A stretch of DNA of 7,919 nucleotides, from NCBI GenBank assembly GCA_919902475.1, contig CAKKRA010000256.1, forward strand, positions 1 through 7,919, read 5' to 3'. The translations under genes and the position numbers were made by a program. This DNA comes from Nitrospiria bacterium. Lineage in GTDB: Bacteria > Nitrospirota > CAKKRA01 > 9FT-COMBO-42-15. This document shows, in pieces, positions 5,517-7,919 of the stretch (position 1 is the stretch's first letter; every line of letters starts with the position of its first letter). The notes beneath the pieces are model-generated. The model worked only from the letters and a program-made list of their open reading frames with translations, ran no database searches and was not told the origin of the DNA.

Positions 5517-5945
5517 CTACTCTTTTACGGTTTCTGAAGATTCTGCTATTTCAGAAGATACTGTGTCTTTGCCTTTTTCAGCTACAGGTACATCCACAGT
5601 CTTTGCTGGTTTTTCCTTTGCCTCTGGCGCTGTCGCAGGCTTTTGAAGAACAATATCGCCTTTTAGCTTAACTGTAATGAATTTAATTACAGCATCGTTG
5701 AGCCTGTAATTCCTCTCAAGCTCCTTTACTAAAGGACCTTCGGCCTTTAAATGTAAAAGCACATAGTGTCCCCTTTTGTGCTTTTTAATCTCATAGGCCA
5801 GCTTCTTTTTACCCCAGTTTTCAACATTGATAATCTCGCCACCGCCAGTGGTAATTATCTCCTGCATCTTCTGGATTACCTTTTCAGTCTCCTCATCCGA
5901 GAGTGTCGGTTTAATAATAAATATTGACTCATAGGTACTCCTCAT
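5517..5945 (-). CDS. rpsF: 30S ribosomal protein S6 with C-terminal tail
   Basis: This 142-residue S6 binds 16S rRNA as a pair with S18. Seen: RSTYESIFIIKPTLSDEET at the N-terminus, ENWGKKKLAYEIKKHKRGHY (about 42-61) and LERNYRLNDAVIKFITVKL (about 76-94), all classic S6 signatures. Residues about 98-142 form a low-complexity tail rich in Ala, Lys, Glu and Val (KPATAPEAKEKPAKTVDVP and on). Such tails vary between species and are probably disordered. The gene has a near-perfect AGGAGGTGAT ribosome site (5949-5958). It is first in the rpsF-ssb-rpsR unit and is preceded by a possible promoter and a hairpin, where S6:S18 autoregulation acts in some other bacteria. Confidence 0.96.
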   Translation of the reverse strand: MRSTYESIFIIKPTLSDEETEKVIQKMQEIITTGGGEIINVENWGKKKLAYEIKKHKRGHYVLLHLKAEGPLVKELERNYRLNDAVIKFITVKLKGDIVLQKPATAPEAKEKPAKTVDVPVAEKGKDTVSSEIAESSETVKE

Positions 5946-5948
5946 TCT

Positions 5949-5958
5949 ATCACCTCCT
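5949..5958 (-). promoter_or_regulatory. Full-length Shine-Dalgarno site of rpsF
   Basis: The minus strand reads AGGAGGTGAT just before the rpsF ATG, a 10-base match to the 16S rRNA 3' end and much the strongest ribosome site in the window, as expected for a highly expressed ribosomal protein. The GGTGAT part lies within 4-9 nt of the ATG. Confidence 0.8.
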
Positions 5959-5972
5959 CATGGCTTTAATAG

Positions 5973-5994
5973 CCCTAAGCATAATTGCTTAGAG
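5973..5994 (-). promoter_or_regulatory. Hairpin upstream of rpsF, candidate leader element
   Basis: On the minus strand CTCTAAGC and GCTTAGGG can form an 8-bp stem (one G-T pair) around a 6-nt AATTAT loop, 28 nt upstream of the rpsF ATG. A second small stem, GGCT-ATTAA-AGCC (5962-5974), shares bases with it and could compete. The conserved CCG of the described S6:S18 leader RNA is not evident. The hairpin also overlaps the -10 of the proposed promoter, so whether it is transcribed depends on the true start site. Confidence 0.35.
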
Positions 5995-6017
5995 CAAGGG
6001 GTTTAAAACAGAGTCAA
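5988..6017 (-). promoter_or_regulatory. Possible promoter for rpsF-ssb-rpsR
   Basis: A TTGACT -35 (6012-6017) is followed after 18 nt by TCTAAG (5988-5993), which is only a 4-of-6 match to the -10. The -35 matches the TTGACTC core seen at two stronger promoters here. The operon could instead be read from ychF, which ends about 140 bp upstream. Confidence 0.35.
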
Positions 6018-6087
6018 GATTTCTCTTAACTCTTAGTTCTAATTTATTAGGTTTTTATCACATCTGCCTGCTAAAATCAACTAAAAA

Positions 6088-7185
6088 CTATACTGAAAAT
6101 CTGAAATAGATTATATCGCCGTCTTTTACAGGATAATCCTTGCCTTCAAGCCGTATCCGCCCTTTATCCTTCACAGCCTGTGCAGAACCGAGCGAGGTTA
6201 AATCACTGTATGTCATAACCTCTGCGCGGATAAAGCCTCTTTCAATATCAGAGTGTATCTCTCCAGCAGCCTGCGGAGCCTTTGTGCCTCCTGAAATAGT
6301 CCATGCCTTTACCTCGTCTTCACCTACTGTAAAGAAGGTTATCAAATTCAGGAGCTTATAGGCTGCCTTTATAAGCGAATTGAGGCCGGGCTCTTGTACG
6401 CCAAGGACATTTATCAGATAGTCCATCCTCTCATTTTTATCCATCTCTGCAATCTCTGCCTCTGCCTTGCCGCTGATTATTACAACCTCTGCCTTCTCTG
6501 AAGCAGCTATTGACTTTACAATATCCACATAGCTGTTTCCTTTTACAATATCCTTTTCAGAGACATTTGCAATATAAAGAACAGGCTTGTCTGTTAAAAG
6601 ATGGCATTCTTTCAATATCTTCTTTTCTTCATCAGAATATTCCATGCCCCTCACTAACTCGCCCTTTTGAAGCCTATCTTTGAGTATTTTCATAAATTGA
6701 GTCTCAGCAACTGCCTTCTTGTCACCTGACTTTGCAGACTTTTCAACACGGTTGAGCCTCTTTTCAATGGTATCCATATCAGCAAGTATCAGCTCCATGT
6801 TTATAATCTCTATATCCCTTTTGGGATCAACATTGCCTGCTACATGGACAATATCAGGGTCTTCAAAACATCTTACAACATGAAGAATAGCTGCAACCTC
6901 CCTGATATGCCCGAGAAATTTATTGCCGAGCCCTTCACCCTGGCTTGCACCCTTGACTAAACCAGCTATATCTACAAACTCAATAACAGTTGGCGTAAGT
7001 TTTTTTGGCTTATACATCTCATTAAGCCTGATTAACCTTTCATCCGGAACCTCAACTACACCAATGTTAGGGTCTATAGTGCAAAAAGGATAATTTGACG
7101 CCTGTGCGCCTGCTGATGTCAGCGCATTAAATATGGTTGACTTGCCGACATTTGGCAAGCCTACTATTCCGCATTTGAAGCCCAT
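6088..7185 (-). CDS. ychF: Ribosome-associated ATPase/GTPase YchF (OLA1 family)
   Basis: This 365-residue YchF is a cytoplasmic P-loop protein of the Obg family, known to bind ribosomes and prefer ATP. Seen: G1 GLPNVGKST (9-17), switch I NYPFCTIDPN (31-40), G3 DIAGLVKGASQGEGLGNKFL (72-91) and a helical insert (about 130-195). The NVSE at 207-210 replaces the usual NKxD, the change that underlies ATP use, and SGK (238-240) takes the G5 place. The C-terminal TGS domain spans about 280-363 (FFTVGEDEVKAWTISGGTKA through KDGDIIYFRFSV). The start is fixed because MGFKCGIVGLPN is the family's standard N-terminus. No Shine-Dalgarno sequence precedes the ATG; a T-rich stretch and a strong hairpin lie there instead. 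The length is typical. It neighbours rpsF but has no visible overlap with it. Confidence 0.97.
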   Translation of the reverse strand: MGFKCGIVGLPNVGKSTIFNALTSAGAQASNYPFCTIDPNIGVVEVPDERLIRLNEMYKPKKLTPTVIEFVDIAGLVKGASQGEGLGNKFLGHIREVAAILHVVRCFEDPDIVHVAGNVDPKRDIEIINMELILADMDTIEKRLNRVEKSAKSGDKKAVAETQFMKILKDRLQKGELVRGMEYSDEEKKILKECHLLTDKPVLYIANVSEKDIVKGNSYVDIVKSIAASEKAEVVIISGKAEAEIAEMDKNERMDYLINVLGVQEPGLNSLIKAAYKLLNLITFFTVGEDEVKAWTISGGTKAPQAAGEIHSDIERGFIRAEVMTYSDLTSLGSAQAVKDKGRIRLEGKDYPVKDGDIIYFRFSV

Positions 7186-7199
7186 AGTTATAAAATAAA

Positions 7200-7228
7200 G
7201 TAGGGGCAGTGAAGCTACCTGCCCCTAC
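7200..7228 (-). terminator. GTAGGGGCAG hairpin between hppA and ychF, repeat-like, possible terminator
   Basis: GTAGGGGCAG (7200-7209) and CTGCCCCTAC (7219-7228) form a perfect, GC-rich 10-bp stem with a 9-nt loop. On the minus strand it is followed by TTTATTTTATAAC, so it could terminate the hppA transcript. The 3' side of the stem ends only 14 nt before the ychF ATG. The sequence resembles GTAGGGGC-type dispersed repeats seen in many environmental bacterial genomes, so it may be a mobile-repeat copy doing terminator duty. Confidence 0.6.
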
Positions 7229-7257
7229 AGATTATTCTCCAATTACTATAAATTGTC

Positions 7258-7278
7258 ATTCCGTATCAAGCACGGAAT
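7258..7278. repeat. ATTCCGT/ACGGAAT REP-like hairpin after hppA
   Basis: ATTCCGT (7258-7264) and ACGGAAT (7272-7278) are exact inverted repeats around a 7-nt loop. The flanking GTCATTCCG...CGGAAT form matches the dispersed extragenic repeats (GTCATTCCGxxCTTGAxxCGGAAT type) common in many genomes. It lies 16 bp past the hppA stop. No T-tract follows it on the minus strand, so repeat is a better call than terminator. Confidence 0.55.
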
Positions 7279-7294
7279 AACTTAATTACTCATT

Positions 7295-7919
7295 TCATAT
7301 CAACAACGGCGCAATAACAAGCGATACAATAGACATCAATTTTATCAATATGTTCATTGCAGGGCCTGATGTGTCTTTAAATGGATCACCTACTGTATCA
7401 CCCACAACTGCTGCCTTGTGATTTGCCGATCCCTTGCCGCCGAGATTCCCCTTTTCTATATATTTCTTTGCATTGTCCCATGCGCCGCCTGCATTTGCCA
7501 TGAATATGGCAAGCAGAACGCCTGTAACAGTCGCGCCGGCAAGCATGCCGCCGAGCGCAGCAGGCCCGAGTACAAAACCTACAATCACAGGCGCAACCAC
7601 TGCCGTAACACCGGGTATAATCATCTCAGTTAATGCTGCTGTTGTGCTGATATCAACGCACTTTTTCACATCAGGCTTGACACCCGGCTTTCCCTCAAGC
7701 AGCCCCGGTATTTCTTTAAACTGCCTTCTTATCTCAGTGACCATCTTGAATGCCGCCTTGCCAACAGAGGTCATTGTAAGCGCGCCGATAAAGAACGGGA
7801 TTATACCGCCTATTAAAAGACCGATTACAACAGTTGGATCGGTTATTAATATGTCAAATACCTTACCTGTTTTTGCGCTTATTGCCTGACTGTATGCAGA
7901 AAAGAGCGCCAGCGCTGTT
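7295..7919 (-). CDS. hppA: Membrane-bound ion-translocating pyrophosphatase, C-terminal part
   Basis: The gene runs off the right edge; 207 residues of a protein usually near 700 residues are visible, starting at TALALFSAYSQAIS. The enzyme couples PPi hydrolysis to H+ or Na+ transport across the inner membrane. Seen: ITDPTVVIGLLIGGIIPFF helix, MVTEIRRQFKEIPG, the KCVDISTTAALTEMIIPG segment, a Gly/Ala/Val-rich membrane stretch, then the conserved ANAGGAWDNAKKYIEKG and KAAVVGDTVGDPFKDTSGP motifs, whose Asp and Lys residues help bind Mg-PPi. The last helix ends VSLVIAPLLI and a stop. The residue that separates K+-dependent from K+-independent enzymes lies about 15 residues upstream of the visible start, and the ion-selecting Glu further still, so the subtype cannot be read. 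A start at 7774 would be internal and is not correct. Confidence 0.96.
   Translation of the reverse strand, partial: TALALFSAYSQAISAKTGKVFDILITDPTVVIGLLIGGIIPFFIGALTMTSVGKAAFKMVTEIRRQFKEIPGLLEGKPGVKPDVKKCVDISTTAALTEMIIPGVTAVVAPVIVGFVLGPAALGGMLAGATVTGVLLAIFMANAGGAWDNAKKYIEKGNLGGKGSANHKAAVVGDTVGDPFKDTSGPAMNILIKLMSIVSLVIAPLLI

Noticed and set aside
7418..7889. Two plus-strand frames of 71 and 151 codons opposite hppA
   Set aside because: Both are antisense to a strongly conserved pyrophosphatase sequence. Their Ala/Pro/Ile/Thr-rich products reflect the GC pattern of that gene.
1..7919. CRISPR array, tRNA gene or IS end
   Set aside because: I found no regularly spaced repeats, no cloverleaf-like sequence and no transposase-like protein. 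The only repeats are short dyads.

Overview
The window is AT-rich bacterial chromosome, almost fully coding, with no tRNA, rRNA, CRISPR, IS or phage gene that I can see. The gene set (MltD-type lytic transglycosylase, a lipoprotein with a lipobox, a PATAN/DUF4388 protein, a membrane pyrophosphatase, and an rpsF-ssb-rpsR cluster) points to a free-living, diderm, deep-branching lineage such as Nitrospirota or one of the former Deltaproteobacteria. That placement is inference. Most genes have ordinary AGGAG Shine-Dalgarno sites. Several promoters have a sigma70-type TTGACT -35.

Layout. (1) 1-118, minus: 5' part of a small zinc-ribbon protein with its own promoter. (2) 185-815, minus: a two-gene cassette of an unrecognised 57-residue basic protein (642-815) overlapping by 8 nt a minimal nucleotidyltransferase-fold protein (185-649). 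It has its own promoter and a small dyad at the -35. (3) 885-3496, minus: an MltD-like lytic transglycosylase, then 5 nt later a polytopic membrane protein. The membrane protein's isoprenylcysteine-methyltransferase-like C-terminus (885-1298) is cut off by one in-frame TAA at 1299-1301. (4) 3497-3662: a divergent promoter region with a perfect 9-bp inverted repeat over the plus-strand -35. (5) 3663-4815, plus: a PATAN-domain protein and an unrecognised lipoprotein. (6) 4825-4850: a perfect 26-bp palindrome between convergent genes, which also contains the rpsR stop codon and probably terminates rpsR. (7) 4840-5945, minus: rpsF, ssb and rpsR, without the often-linked rplI. (8) 6088-7185, minus: ychF. 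(9) 7186-7294: two dispersed-repeat-like hairpins. (10) 7295 to the right edge, minus: C-terminal third of the membrane pyrophosphatase hppA.

How the parts relate. Genes 4840-7919 are housekeeping: translation, ssDNA binding, a ribosome-associated ATPase and an ion-pumping pyrophosphatase. Genes 885-4815 look envelope-related: wall cleavage, membrane methyltransferase-like protein, lipoprotein, and a small PATAN protein that could be a signalling adaptor. The 185-815 pair is the most accessory-looking part and resembles a toxin-antitoxin or defence cassette in layout, though no toxin activity can be read from the sequence.

No clearly new large system is present. The best leads are the 57-aa/nucleotidyltransferase pair, the interrupted membrane methyltransferase gene, and the operator-like dyad at the divergent promoter.
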